A stretch of DNA of 64,000 nt, taken from Monarcha castaneiventris obscurior (Eukaryota > Chordata > Aves > Passeriformes > Monarchidae). The first letter of the stretch is position 1, and every line of letters begins with the position of its first letter. The notes beneath the pieces are model-generated. The model did no database searches, had not been told where the DNA came from, and saw only the letters and a list, made by a program, of their open reading frames with translations. Below are positions 50,164 through 62,388 of the stretch, piece by piece. A program made the translations under genes and the position numbers. The DNA lies in assembly GCA_026261815.1 (NCBI GenBank), contig JAMPIT010000566.1, forward strand, positions 30,467,001 through 30,531,000, written 5' to 3'.

Positions 50164-51720
50164 TCACTAAAAATTTGTTTGAACAAATCTAGCAAAAAAT
50201 AAAGACAAACAAATCAGCTGTGAAACCTGTGGCTCAGAACCTAATTTTCAAAATATGTGTAAGTTGGTGACATGAAAATCAATTTCCTCTGGAATGTGCT
50301 TCCCCTCAGCAAGGGCTATTTCAATGCCAATGTGCTCTCTCACATCATTTGGTTTGGCTGTGATACTATTAAATGGAAGTGGCAAAATTTTTTTCCATCC
50401 ACAATGGCTGAAAAACCCTAATTTTCTGAAGTGACTGAGCACGGTTTAAGGTCTAGGAGGGTTTAATAGCATTAATGTGTGTGTTTTGGAAGAAACAAGG
50501 CCTGAAACTTTCAATGTAAAAACCAGAGAATATTAGATTACAGTGATTGAGAAAAGCAGTTGGGAGAAGATTCAGAGGCTTGAAAAGACAACTACGCTAA
50601 AGCTGTAAATGCAATTCTGAGAAGTGATGAACCACCGAAACAAAATAACCAAAACAACCAACTATCAATGGAGTTGCAAGGAATGGGGCAGAGGGAAATC
50701 AAGCCTCATCCCTGCCGTGGGTTTCCTGCAGGGCAGCACAATGCAAAACGTCCCTTTCTCTCAGGGCAGGCAGAGAGAGCACAAGGGGAAAAGCAGCAGC
50801 AAAACCCCAGCAAGGCTGGGAGCCCCCAGGAAGCAGACACCTCTGCTCCACACACTAGCCCAAGAAATTCATGCCAACAGTGTGTTTTCTGAAGGGGTTT
50901 AGGGTTGCACGTGGTTCCCCTTAAGGATACAGGACATATTTGTATCCAAACGTTTGAGATGCCACTCTTTGGACCCGAGCACAACAAGAGAGAGTGGAAA
51001 AATACAAAAAAACCAAAACAAAACATATATATATATACAAAAGAACAAAGAAAGAAAGAAGAGGAAAATGGGAGGGAGAGGAATATATGATAAGAAATCT
51101 TTCCTGTTCTCACTGAGCCCACAAATCATCAGGACCACCCTGGATATAAGTGAAAACATGCCAAAAAGAAAAGAGGAAATGCTTTTCACAGAGCAGTTAT
51201 ATTTCACCTCTCAGCTTTAGAAGTGCCAGACTGCCATTTTCAGAACTTATATAAGAACTCTTTTTACCCTCAATTTTCATTGGTTATTAATTGTTTTCTA
51301 TTAGCAATTTATTTTTAGAAATTATTACAAGAATCAACTCTCAGAAAGCAGCATCTGTCATATGCATTTCTAAAGGCAAACTTGTTTCATCCCACTCTGA
51401 ATCCTGGTTAGTAAACAAATCCATAAATCCATTTTGACAATGTCATCAGATCAAGCACTGGCTTTTTGAGGGTGGGGGTGGGGGCATGACAGGACAAGAA
51501 ACAAGTTCAGAGGAATAACAAGATTAATTTTTTTTTTTTTTAAATGAAGTGAGAAAAAACATCAACAGTCCCGAGAAAAATAATTGTTAAAACCCACACC
51601 AACCTCATTTCTCTATCTCCATCAGCATTTGAATTGGTCCTGTTTCCCCCAGGAGTGAAGGTTTTCCATATTCCTTATGGGTAAAAAAAATCCCTTCCCA
51701 GTTACACAGCTATGATGGAT
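50164..51720. other. Non-genic sequence
   Basis: 50690-50900 is GC-richer. An A-rich run with ATATATATATA and AAAGAAAGAAAG lies near 51000-51065, and a T run near 51529-51540. The 138-codon minus-strand frame at 50706-51122 crosses these low-complexity parts and is not credible as a gene. Confidence 0.55.
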
Positions 51721-51827
51721 TTTTTTAGTTTTGGGGTTTTTTGGTTTTGGGGTTTTTTTTTGGTTGGTTTTTTTGTTTGTTTGTTTGTTTTGTTGGGTTT
51801 TGGTTTGGTTTGGTTTGGTTTTTTTTC
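51721..51827 (+). repeat. G/T-rich low-complexity tract
   Basis: About 107 bases nearly all T and G, with TTTTGGGGTTTTTTGGTTTT blocks, a GTTT tetranucleotide run and a clean GGTTT pentamer run near the end. It has the same T-over-G strand asymmetry as the tract at 31273-31376. It resembles ciliate-type telomere repeats but is irregular and interstitial. Confidence 0.88.
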
Positions 51828-54800
51828 CCAAATCCAATACAGAAAATCAGTCACCTTCCTTCATTCATCTGAGGGGAAATGCTTGAAACATAGTCTTTTC
51901 CTTTGGTTGAGGACAAGGAGGGAGCCTGCAATACAAAGCAATAATTTCACATACCTGTGGCTGAGTGCATATGCTTCATGAGATATTCATATGGGGTTAA
52001 AACACACACACATTCTACATATTTTTATTTGGCAAGGGGCTATGTGACATTTTCCATTCTAGAAGATTTGTAAAAGATTTTATAAAGGTTGGCTTCCTTT
52101 AAAATGAAAAAAACCTAACAACAACAAAAAACCCCAGAAGTGTTACAATTAAAAAAAATCCTGGATTAGGGAAATTACCTTTTTTTATGCCATGAAGTTT
52201 AGCTAAACTAGAAATTTTCACAAGTCTGTATATATCCTCATAAGTTTTTTCTAGGGAAACTCCAAGTCAAGAGCAATAAATTAAACAGGGACATTTGGAG
52301 TATGCCTATACCAGTAAATGACACAAGGGGATGTTCCCAGGCATTACAATTTGGCCATGTGTACCATTCACTTCTGGTGTGGTTTTGACTTACACCGTGG
52401 GGAGCACTCGCAAAATATTTCCAGGCGTAATTTGGAAGTCAGCTTGGGTCCATTGCTAACAGGTGGTCTGCATGGTGTTGTGGAGGGTAGGAGTTTAGCA
52501 GCATAGCTTGGAGCTGCTGCACGTACATTGGCCTCGGGGCCAGGCTGTGGCTGGCCCTGCTGAGTGCCCCAGCCCAGACCAGGGCCAGACCGATGCTGTT
52601 TCTAAGCAAAGCACACTCTGTGAGCAGCACATCTAGAGCTGCTCTTTCTGTCATCAGACAAAGAGAGTCTCCATAACGAGCTGTGTCAAGCTTTTCCCAC
52701 AATCTCTGTCGTGCAGTCCCAGTGCCTCCCACATCCTCTAGGATGAGGAAGGAGAAGAAAGCTGAGCTCCCTGTTCCCTGCCCACAGACCCCACACAAAG
52801 CCCAAACCACCCCTTGGCCAACAGTCGGCCAAATCCACTCATCCCCTTATTCCTAGCGGCAGAGAGCACGACAGAAGTGACTTACTCACTGCTTAAATAA
52901 AAAGTTACATACGCTACGGGAGTGATTATAGTTTGACAGCACACATTTCATTTTACCTTTTATAATAATGTTGGAAATTTTGCACCAACTCTTTATTAAA
53001 TTTATGATATTGCAGTTGACAAAGCAAATGTTTGTGAAAGTTACAAAATGCCACATTGAGATTTCTGTGCAAACATCATATATCTACATCTCTGATGTAA
53101 GTTTCCTCCTAAACCAGTTTTTTTCCCCCCTTGCAAATTCCTCACTGCCAAATAAATGCATTTCCAGCTGTATCTGTGGGAAACAAATAGTGTCATACAA
53201 TGAATGACCAGCTAGGAAATGCACACCTGTCATAAACTAAAGCGCATCTCATGGGATATATTATATTCCATTCCCAACTTACCAAGAGAGGATACAATGA
53301 AAAAATGGATTGGTGTCAAATGCCAGATGTTTTCAAGCCTCTCTAATTAGGTAAAAATTAAACAACTGCTATGTTCTATATCACAGATATTTTGCAGATG
53401 TGTAATTCACATAAACATAAAGTCTGATTTTCATTTACACAGAGGCCTCTTTACACTGCTTTGGCATCACAACATTGCTTAATATTGGCCTTAGTTACTT
53501 ATGTTTGCATTTCATGTTCCTTTTTTTACTGTGAGAGTATAATAATCAATTTCACATAAGCATCCCAGGATAAGGCCCACAGTATGATGGGGATGACTTT
53601 AGCAAGGAGTCTTGAGGGACACCAGAAGGAAAAAGAAGTCACAGTCTCTTTTAGTACTTACATTCCATGTAGAACAAGTCTGCTGAGGATGACTTAGGTT
53701 CAATTCATCTTTAGTGCACATCTTTGCAAATGTCATTGCATATTTAATTGTAACTGTGATTAATTTGCTCATGAGGAACACAAAATGTTGAGCTGTTTCC
53801 ATTACCTTCTTAGCCCTTCTCCTCAGGCTCTGCACAAAACCCCAAGCTGAAAAACATCCATAGAAAAGAATAATTGAGTAAATCCTACTTGTACCAAAAC
53901 AGCAGCAGTTTCTCATCTTCCAGATAAAAATAAGAGGAAAATTATAATTAGTCAAGGTAAAGGGGTAAAACTTTAGCAAAAACAAAAAAAAAAAAACAAT
54001 ACTGAACTAAAATAACTACTTAATTCTGTTCCTAACAACCAAAGGGGGGAAAAAAATGTTCCTGTGTTCTTTCATAATAAGAGGACTGGTTTATACAGTT
54101 ATCATACATGAAGAGCCATAAGATGAAGGATACTTTGGTGCAAATAGTTCTGCTCACAGAAACTCAATATATATTATTTGCACCTTCATCCCAACTAACA
54201 ATTGACAGAACTCTCTATAGTCAGATACACATTTGTAACCATAATAATTAAGTAACTTTTGAAAGAAAAAATATTCATTATACAGAGAACTAAAGATGGG
54301 AACGTGATTGACAATGCTTATCAGCACCTGTCTCCAAGTATTTCAAATACAGTTTTCTCATTCTTCACAGACTTGGATGTTTGTATTAGTACTGCAACTG
54401 CAACACAGTCCCTCCACTGGGGACTGCTGCTGGGAAGAAAAGCCTGATAAACCATATGGTTAATAGAAGGAATGCCTGGACTGAAAATTATTATTACTAC
54501 AGAAGATTAGACAAACATATTCACAGTGTATCATTTTGCCCTTGGAGAAGACTCAAGCATGGTTATTAATGTATTTGATTTCTTTCTCAGCATTCCTGAA
54601 TTATTATTTCTCTTTTAGCCATCTGGTCCAATTGTTAATTTTCCTTAGAGATGGGCAGTCACATTATGTGCTTATGGTAACCATCAGTTCTGGTAAAGAT
54701 TTTTTTTGTTATTATAGGCAGTATCTGTCCAAATGATATTGCAGTAGTCAAAAGCATTTGTCCATAAAACTAGCAAGACCTCGTGTGATAATCCTGATTA

Positions 54801-55989
54801 AAATGTTGTGAGTTTTCTTGCTATGTTACAAAATGCTTGGAAAAAGCGAGTGTTAGTCTAACCCCCATATTCAGCTATATTTGGAAGAGAGATTTGTGAA
54901 CTGCAGAGAAATCTGTTCTGGTTTCTTGCTTAATTTCTTGCTCGTTTTGTGAATAAATTCAAAATTACAAGGAGGGAATAGTTTTTCATGTGTGGAGCAT
55001 AAGGATGAAGGCTGCCACCTGTTCATGGACAGCATATGCAGAAGTAACCTCAAATATGGGCTGACAGGGCAAGGAGAGCCCAGGAGACATCAGCAGTTGG
55101 GCTACAAACACCGTTCCAGTAATCCAAGATACTGTGCAATATGCATGTGGGATATGTCCAATACTATATAATGTACCCTACAAATCACACATAATTCCTA
55201 TTCCTCCTGATGTAGTCTAAGCTGCAGGACATCTAAAGAACACCTATTCCCTCCTTTTGCACATTTTAGTCTCCATGTTAATCTGTGATTTCAATAGTTT
55301 CATAACTTTTCTGTAACTTTTCTCTCGTTTGCTCACCTATTATGTCTCCATTTCTCTATTCTTCTCCAAACTTTTCTTTAATACTTGCTCTGCCACTTGT
55401 TAACCTTCTCTTTTCTTCAAATAATCTTTCTTCCTTGTGAAAGAATGAGGGTAATTTCATGGCATGATGCAGCATTATCCAAATGCAGAACTTGTGCGGG
55501 CTTTGGACTGGACACGCAGTGTCTGGATGCATTAGCATGCACTCCCAGACTACAATTCCTTTGCTAAATACACCTCAGAGAACTGTTAGCACAGCTGCTT
55601 GTAGTGGCCGTGCCTTGGTGTTTCATGGCAGGGAAACATTGTCTGCTGTGTCAGCACACACTGAGCAGACCTGCCTCAGGTGCTCAGATCAGGGATCACC
55701 TGTGCATTTTATTGAAACAATAAGCACTCTCAATTCAGTCAGGCACGAAAAAAGCTGCAAGAATATAATGCTGGTTGAGATACAGGTCACAGGATCAAAA
55801 CAAAATACATAGGCATTGTCCCTTCTATATCCTTCTCTCCACGACACCAGCACTGAACTATTAAATACCTACCACAAATAGGCTGTATCCATCACAGCAG
55901 CACTTTACTCAGTGGAGGCATTGAAGAGGGCAAAAGACTGATAGCTGCATGTTTTGCCACCTTTCAGAAGAGCTTAGCCCTTAGGCAGG
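51828..55989. other. Non-genic stretch
   Basis: 52440-52810 is GC-richer and open for 123 codons on the minus strand, without family match. A poly-A run lies near 53980-53997. A 128-codon minus-strand frame at 53599-53985 has no motif. A GTAAGTTT donor-like site near 53099 has no convincing acceptor. Confidence 0.5.
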
Positions 55990-57210
55990 ATGTGTTAGAG
56001 AGAGCTTGCCCTAGGAGTTGTAGTCAAGTGGATCACAGAAGACGTAGGAAGAGGCTGCTCCACCCCATTCACAGCAGGTAGCCCAGTGAGCACTCCCACC
56101 TCCAGGCTCCAAAAGGATGCACCCAACCTGGCCCCATGCCTGCCCAACTGTGCCTCACAAGGCCTGTCTGATGACAGCAAGTTGATCCAAGAGCAGTTCC
56201 ACAGTATGGGGAACAAGCTGAAATACATACCTACTTCATATGGAACAGGAGAATTTCTTTCAGTTTCCATTTGTCCAGAAAAACTAGGAAGACAGATGAA
56301 TGGCTGAACTGGAGCTGCTGGAAACTCCTCACAAGCACCTGCATCACTCAGTGACTTTTGGGAAATATCAGTAAGGCTTTATGGCATAGGAGCCACGGCA
56401 ATCTCAGTGGGCATTCAAGTAGGGGGAAGGAAGTTTACCAGCAGTGGTGAATAGTGGGGACAGAGACCTCCATCTCTCCCCACTGAAAGCCAACCCAACC
56501 ACCCAACAAAACATTTCCCTTTATTCCAGCACAAGAACAGCTCTCATCTCCCCTAGAGCCAGAAAGTCCTTTATGCTCTAACCAGACTGCCCTTACCCCC
56601 ACACACAAACCAGACATCCTGATTCCCTATCTCTGCTCCTCACCATCCTCCCCAGTGTCACCAAAGCATTTCCTTCCACCAGTAAGAGTCCCCTTCCTTC
56701 CCTTGGTCACGCCTCACACCACCCCTGCCTACACCTGTGTACTTCCAGCAGCACTGACGCACCTGGGAAAGAGGCTATGGGAAATGCTCTCCTTGTACCA
56801 TTGGAAGAAGGAAGCCAGTCAAGAGGGTGTCATAGGTTGGACCTGTGGATCCTGCTACCCCACCAAAGATAGGCACCAGTCACCACACCTCCTGCAGGGC
56901 CCAGCTCCCCTGGGGCTTCCTCCTGTAGCAGCACCAGCATCACGAGGCATTTGGTGAACAGATACTCCTCCAAAAGTTGTTTTTCAGCAGGAACACCATG
57001 GCAGCCAGCAGTCACCATTTCCTCATTCCCCTTCATCTCTGTAGACAATTGCCAATCACGTCATTTAGAGAGCCCTACGGTTTTACTTCCACCTACTCGT
57101 TTTCCCAGCAACTCACTGAGCCCCTGGCCACCCAGACACCTCTCCCCTGAGCCTTCCCAGCCAGGAAAAACTGCTGCTTGGGGGCCCCAGAACAGACCCA
57201 GCTTTTAAGA
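55990..57210. other. GC-richer patch, no gene recognised
   Basis: By eye this is the longest stretch with clearly higher C+G than the rest, with many CC- and CA-rich runs and multiple overlapping open frames on both strands (up to 100 codons at 56655-56957 plus). CpGs are not enriched, so it is not a CpG island. No protein motif or transposon was identified. Confidence 0.55.
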
Positions 57211-60200
57211 TCCAGCAGCAGAAACAACAAAATTATTTGGAAAGGGTTTTAAGTACATCTGGTCCTCTAATGAGTTTGTAGCATGGCCTCTTCAATGCAA
57301 CTGAGGGGAGAGAAGTGAGCAGAAATCAAAGGATCCCTTTGTCCCATGAGAGCACCAAACACAATATATCACCAAACCTCATCTGTCTTAATAGCTTCCC
57401 TTCCCAAACACACCCTGGGCCTTGTAAAGCAAAAAGAGTCATTAGACCACCGGCCTCACCTTAAGGAAGTTTACTGTTGATCTGTAATCTCTTGGGTTTT
57501 ATCTCTGAGAAAAGAGCAGTGGCAAGTCTGGAGGAACCTCTGTCTACGTCAATCCCTACGGCCCTGTTTGCTTACCCCCACTATGAGCCTCTTCGAGAGC
57601 TAAACTGCAAACAAACCAGCTCCTACTCTCAATAAAATTCAAAGAAAGTCTTCGTTGAGATGTGCTGGGAATTTAAAGTGTCACAACAAAAACCATGTGT
57701 TCCAGTCCTTAGCATGGGGATTTAAATGGGATGTCTATTCCTTTAATTTGCTAGTTTTAAAGAGCATTCCAGTTCTTACTATAGCAGTATTTTTATTGTG
57801 AATATGATCATTCCTATCACAAAGGAGGAACAGATGGACCTTCTGCTCGTTATTGTAAAGCAATTTAGCTCACTCATATTGACAGAATCAATATTGAACT
57901 CCTGAGCTTGAATGCTATCAGGGAGTGAGGCCCTCTCAGAAATCCTCTCCTCAAAACCACAGTATTTCATGATGTGTGTAACTCTGAATGTCTTAAATGA
58001 AGCATTCAAGTATAAAGAAGAGAGGGATTTTGGAATCTGCTCTGTGATTACGAACACCTTTCTATTGGATTGGTCAATTATCACGCATCACATGCAAAAT
58101 AGATCACTAATCTTTTTGCATAAACATGTATCTGCATTCTAGCAATACAAAGCTTAATCAGAAAAAAAACCCTTCTGAAACCTGTGTTGCTAAATCATAC
58201 AGAGGAAACAAAGTAGAAAGTTTAACAACGATTGTTTTACCTAAGCTTGTTCAAATAGAAAAAAAAAAAACCCCAGGTGGATATGTGACAGCCATAATTG
58301 ATATGAACAGGGTTTGTAATTTCAACTCAATATACAAGATATAAGTATTTTCTTTGTAAAAGTCTGATGAAATCTTAAAAAAAACCCCAAACTGTTCATC
58401 AAGTTCATCATGCACAGAACCAGAAATAAATGGTTTTAAACTGAAGCAATGAGGTTCATGTTGGATGGTAGGTCCTGTGAACCACTTGAGAAAGATTGCC
58501 TAAGGAAACTCAGAGATTTCTATCACTGTAATTCCAGAGAACAATTTGTAAATTTTTTAGATAAATTTGACAAGACATTTATAATACATTCACCCAGGCC
58601 TTCTTGGAACAAATAGGAAGGAACAAATAATTTATTCAGCGCAGATCACTGTTCTGTGTTATTACAGCAGTGATATTAATTTTGAATTACAGAGTATTTA
58701 CTATCTGACATTTAAGAAACACGTAATGTGCGCTTGCATTTATGGAGCTTCCTTTATTATTTGACAGATAAGAAAACAGCAGAATTGTTTCATTACAACC
58801 TTTAACAAATCTACAGCAAAGTCAACAATTCAGGAGTTTCAGCACCCATTCTCATGTTCACTACTAGGATTTAATACAATGGGCTAGCTGACATAGCTCG
58901 GTTTCTAGAGATAACCCAGAAATTCTTTGCTACTGGTGGATTGTTTCAAACAAAATATAATTTAAAGCAAGTTTTATTTCTTTCACCTATGGCAACTGAC
59001 CTTGCAAAAATTCCCTCTACCATCATCTTGACATCACAAAAGAAATCTCAAGAGACTACTACTGACAATTTCATGATCTAACTGTGGTGATGATACATGT
59101 CACGTGTGATGGAATAGGGAAATGCAGAACTTGGGTTTTACAAACAAACTTGAAAGGAAAAAAGAATTAAAAATCTCTTTTAGGAGTTATGCAACATTAG
59201 CATCTTAACTGATTCAGAATAAATTTTTCAGATTTTATCAAATGGACTCATAAAACTACCTAATATCAAGTCATTAAGAAGAATTTTTTTTCTTTAGGTC
59301 CTATGCTTCCCCTTACTTTTTCTTCAAAAGCAACGTGGTCAATAAGTAGAAGGCTTAGATTTTCACACAGACATATATTAGAAGTAAACTCAGGTGCATT
59401 TGTTTTTTAGAAAACAGAAACATACTTTCCAATCTTAAAGTTCTTCTTAGAAATGATTTATTATTTAAAGAATCATATTTGATAAATTAATTGTTATAAA
59501 GTGTACTAAAAACCAAACACAGAAAGATAATGATGAATTGTGCACAAGTAATAAAGAACTTGTAGACAAAAAGCTTTGAAAGCCAAAATAAAATAGCAAG
59601 AATTGAAGGGCTATTAATAGGACATATCGAAAGTTCAGAGATATGATAAACGTGAAATACTTCGAAGTGTGCATTGAAGTCAATGAAACAACCTTCACTT
59701 CGCTCTGCTTCACCAGCAACATCAGTTTAGAGTCCTACCTGGCGATGTGCACCCTAGGATTATATTTTTCTGAAAAGCAGTTTGCTGAATTGAATGCTGG
59801 GAGGGTGGAAAAACTCATTATTTTATTAGAAACCTGAACTTCTTGGATTTGTCTCTTTGGCTACATTTGCCAAGGAGCATAATGCACTGGAAGAATAATT
59901 TAAAAGTCAAGAAACATTTATCCAGCAATGACATAATTTTCCATTTTGGTTATAAATGTTTTAAGGTATTTCTAGGTTTGCTGTTACAGCTCTTTGTTTT
60001 AGCACCATCATTGCATCCTATCACATAATAAATATTAGCATGCACGATGTATCAGTTTGTATAAACTGCTGTACGTATTTCAACACCTACCTTCAGGAGC
60101 CTTGTCCAGGTAATGGGTTCATCATAACTGTATCAAAGCCTGTACATTTGAGCTTTTGTATTTTTTTTAAATTGTCTCTACTTTAAGTTGTACTTGATCT

Positions 60201-61796
60201 ATCTCCTTCATAAAGCAGCCCTCATTAAGAGTGCCACTAAAGAATGTTCCTAGGAGTACAGTCTGTGTGGAAGCTGCGGTCCATTTCTGTGCAAGGACAC
60301 CTCGGGCCATACTATATCAGTAGTTTTGGTTCCTGGGATACACCTAACAAAGCTGATTTAGGTACTTAGGGCCTAAAGGAAGCAGGAAAAAATTGATTCT
60401 TAGGAGCAATATTTACAAACCAACACTCTGTGGAGGTTGACGTTTCCTTTTCTCAGGCACACATAAGACCACAGCTTGAAATTCCAGCAAGAGCTGAGCT
60501 CATGTCTCTGGACACGAAAGCATTGACTTCCCCCTTAATAGTACTTACATTATTGCAATACAGTCAGCAGTAGTTGTGTCTACTTCATTGCAAGTCATGG
60601 TAACAGCATTTCCCATTTGAGCTTCTTTAAGCCACAACTCAAATTTTGCCAGAGACAGTCATAACAAGGCATTACTCGGATGGGGAGAGAGACAGACAGA
60701 CTGATCACTTTCCATCCTTCACATGGATCAGAATAAAAGGCATGTATTGGGGCAGGCATTGATGTGCTGCATTTAGGGAAGGAAAACAGAATTAAGACCA
60801 AGACCTCTTAACACACATTCTGTGAAACACCTGCTGAAGACCATGGTCCAACACGGAGTGTATGACCTGGAGTCTGGTGTCACAGGATCCAAGACTAATT
60901 CTGCCACAGAACACAGCGGACAATTTGATAGCTATAACTGTGCCAACACCTCGCTTTTCCAACCTGTAAAACTGGGATAGTTCAATCAAGCTTATCTGTA
61001 AAGTATTTTGATATCTAGAGAAGTGTATGCTGTGGAGAAGCTCACATTATCTTACACCTGCTTTGAATGGGAACTGGATCTAGCTCATGTTGAAATTCAT
61101 TTGGGTTGGCTGGTTTGGAGGTGCCTGGTATTACAAGTCATGGCAGGCCTGGGCTGTCTGGGATCTGACCTGGTAGGAGCAAACTTATCTGCTTAAGAGA
61201 GATTTTTACATGATGAGGTCCGGTGTGGTGCACATGCGTGTGAAGTTGCCCTACGCCGGCACGGAAATCATCAGCCATCCTGATGCGGAGGGATGAGCGG
61301 CACAGAAGGCCTCTCACTCAGCTCCACAGAGGGGCAAGCAGGAGCTGATCATGGCTTCATAGCTCCTAACACCAGGACTGCAAAGTTTTGTTTCCCACAA
61401 ATATCCCAGAAGCAGCATTTCACTCTTTCCCTTCAGGCAGTCCCTGACTGCGGTCCAACACCGCCAAGGGAAGGGATAACAAGGATATTTCCACGGAGGG
61501 AATGTATGCTGTTACATAAATGCTTCTATAGGCCTGACTACTGTTTCCTGAGAAAGGAAACTCCATTCATCACGTCTGTAATAAACTGACATCTCATCAG
61601 CAGGGGAAACAAGAGGAAGGTACTTGTGAAGGGAGAAATCTGTCCCCCTACGTACATGAACTGTTTTCCTTTGCATGCCTAATCTGTGAGGTGACTAAAG
61701 TTTCACCCACTAGTGCTATAATACTCACATGGGAAACATTAAGTTAAATATTACAAAATTAAAGTGTAAGAGTTATTGGAAACCAGAGCCGAGCAA
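57211..61796. other. Non-genic stretch
   Basis: AT-rich with no supported gene. Two overlapping opposite-strand frames at 57779-58142 lack motifs. 61200-61500 holds a small cluster of CpGs (for example CTACGCCGGCACGG near 61250) and a 98-codon plus-strand frame without known motif. Confidence 0.5.
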
Positions 61797-61879
61797 AATA
61801 TTAGAATTTTCATCCTGGGGGAAATTCTAATATTTCAACATTTGTTTTCTTCCAAAATTAGAATGGAAATGTTGAAATA
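61797..61879. repeat. Two overlapping perfect 13-bp inverted repeats
   Basis: Pair 1: AATATTAGAATTT (61797-61809) and AAATTCTAATATT (61822-61834), 12-base spacer. Pair 2: TATTTCAACATTT (61831-61843) and AAATGTTGAAATA (61867-61879), 23-base spacer. Both are perfect, and they overlap by four bases at 61831-61834. A further AAAATTAGAAT at about 61855 echoes pair 1. The arrangement suggests a folded RNA, a small palindromic transposon or a conserved element; none can be assigned. Confidence 0.85.
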
Positions 61880-62357
61880 CCTCTTATTTCAGAGAATGAA
61901 CATGTTCTCAGCTACTTTGACATTAAAATGAATTTGACAAAGGTGTTACAACATCTCCTGGGAACTGTTGTTAAGGTACCTTGTACTTAGAACCATGTTA
62001 ACAAGGGATATTTCATTTGGGTTATTGAACCAGAGCTGTAAAAAAATTCTTGGGGTCAGGCAGAACTTTCATTTCATTTTTGTTTTCTTTGAGACTATTT
62101 AACCCTTGTATTCTCTTTAGCAAAAGAAAAAAAACACCAAACAAACAAAAGACAGAAAGAAAAAAACTTGCTCTGTTCTGAAAGGGAAACAAGTTTTGCA
62201 ACCATTCAATTTTGAAGATATTCAACAGTGTTCTGGATTTTATTTCTGATCCTCATAAATCATTCGTTTTGTGGTTAAACTTCAAAATGAGAAAACTAAT
62301 TTTGTTTCACATGTTGTTGCCAAGAGTAATTATTAATATGGATTCAATAAATTACTT
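61880..62357. other. Non-genic sequence
   Basis: AT-rich, with an A-rich run near 62125-62165. Nothing identifiable. Confidence 0.55.
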
Positions 62358-62388
62358 TGATTTATTTTTTAATCAAAAAAATAAATCA
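62358..62388. repeat. AT-rich perfect hairpin
   Basis: TGATTTATTTTTT, loop AATCA, AAAAAATAAATCA: a 13-bp perfect stem with a 5-base loop. In such AT-rich DNA this may be chance. Confidence 0.8.

Noticed and set aside
51721..51827. Interstitial telomere repeat
   Set aside because: Vertebrate telomeres are TTAGGG; the GGTTT/GGGGTTTT units are irregular and lack A.
51622..51981. Lys/Thr/Asn-rich minus-strand and Phe/Gly-rich plus-strand open frames
   Set aside because: Translation of the G/T tract at 51721-51827; no gene signal.
52439..52810. 123-codon minus-strand frame in GC-richer DNA
   Set aside because: Stop codons are rarer in GC-rich DNA; no family match, start context or splice signals.
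53599..53985. 128-codon minus-strand frame
   Set aside because: No known domain; begins in an A/T-rich run and shows no splice context.
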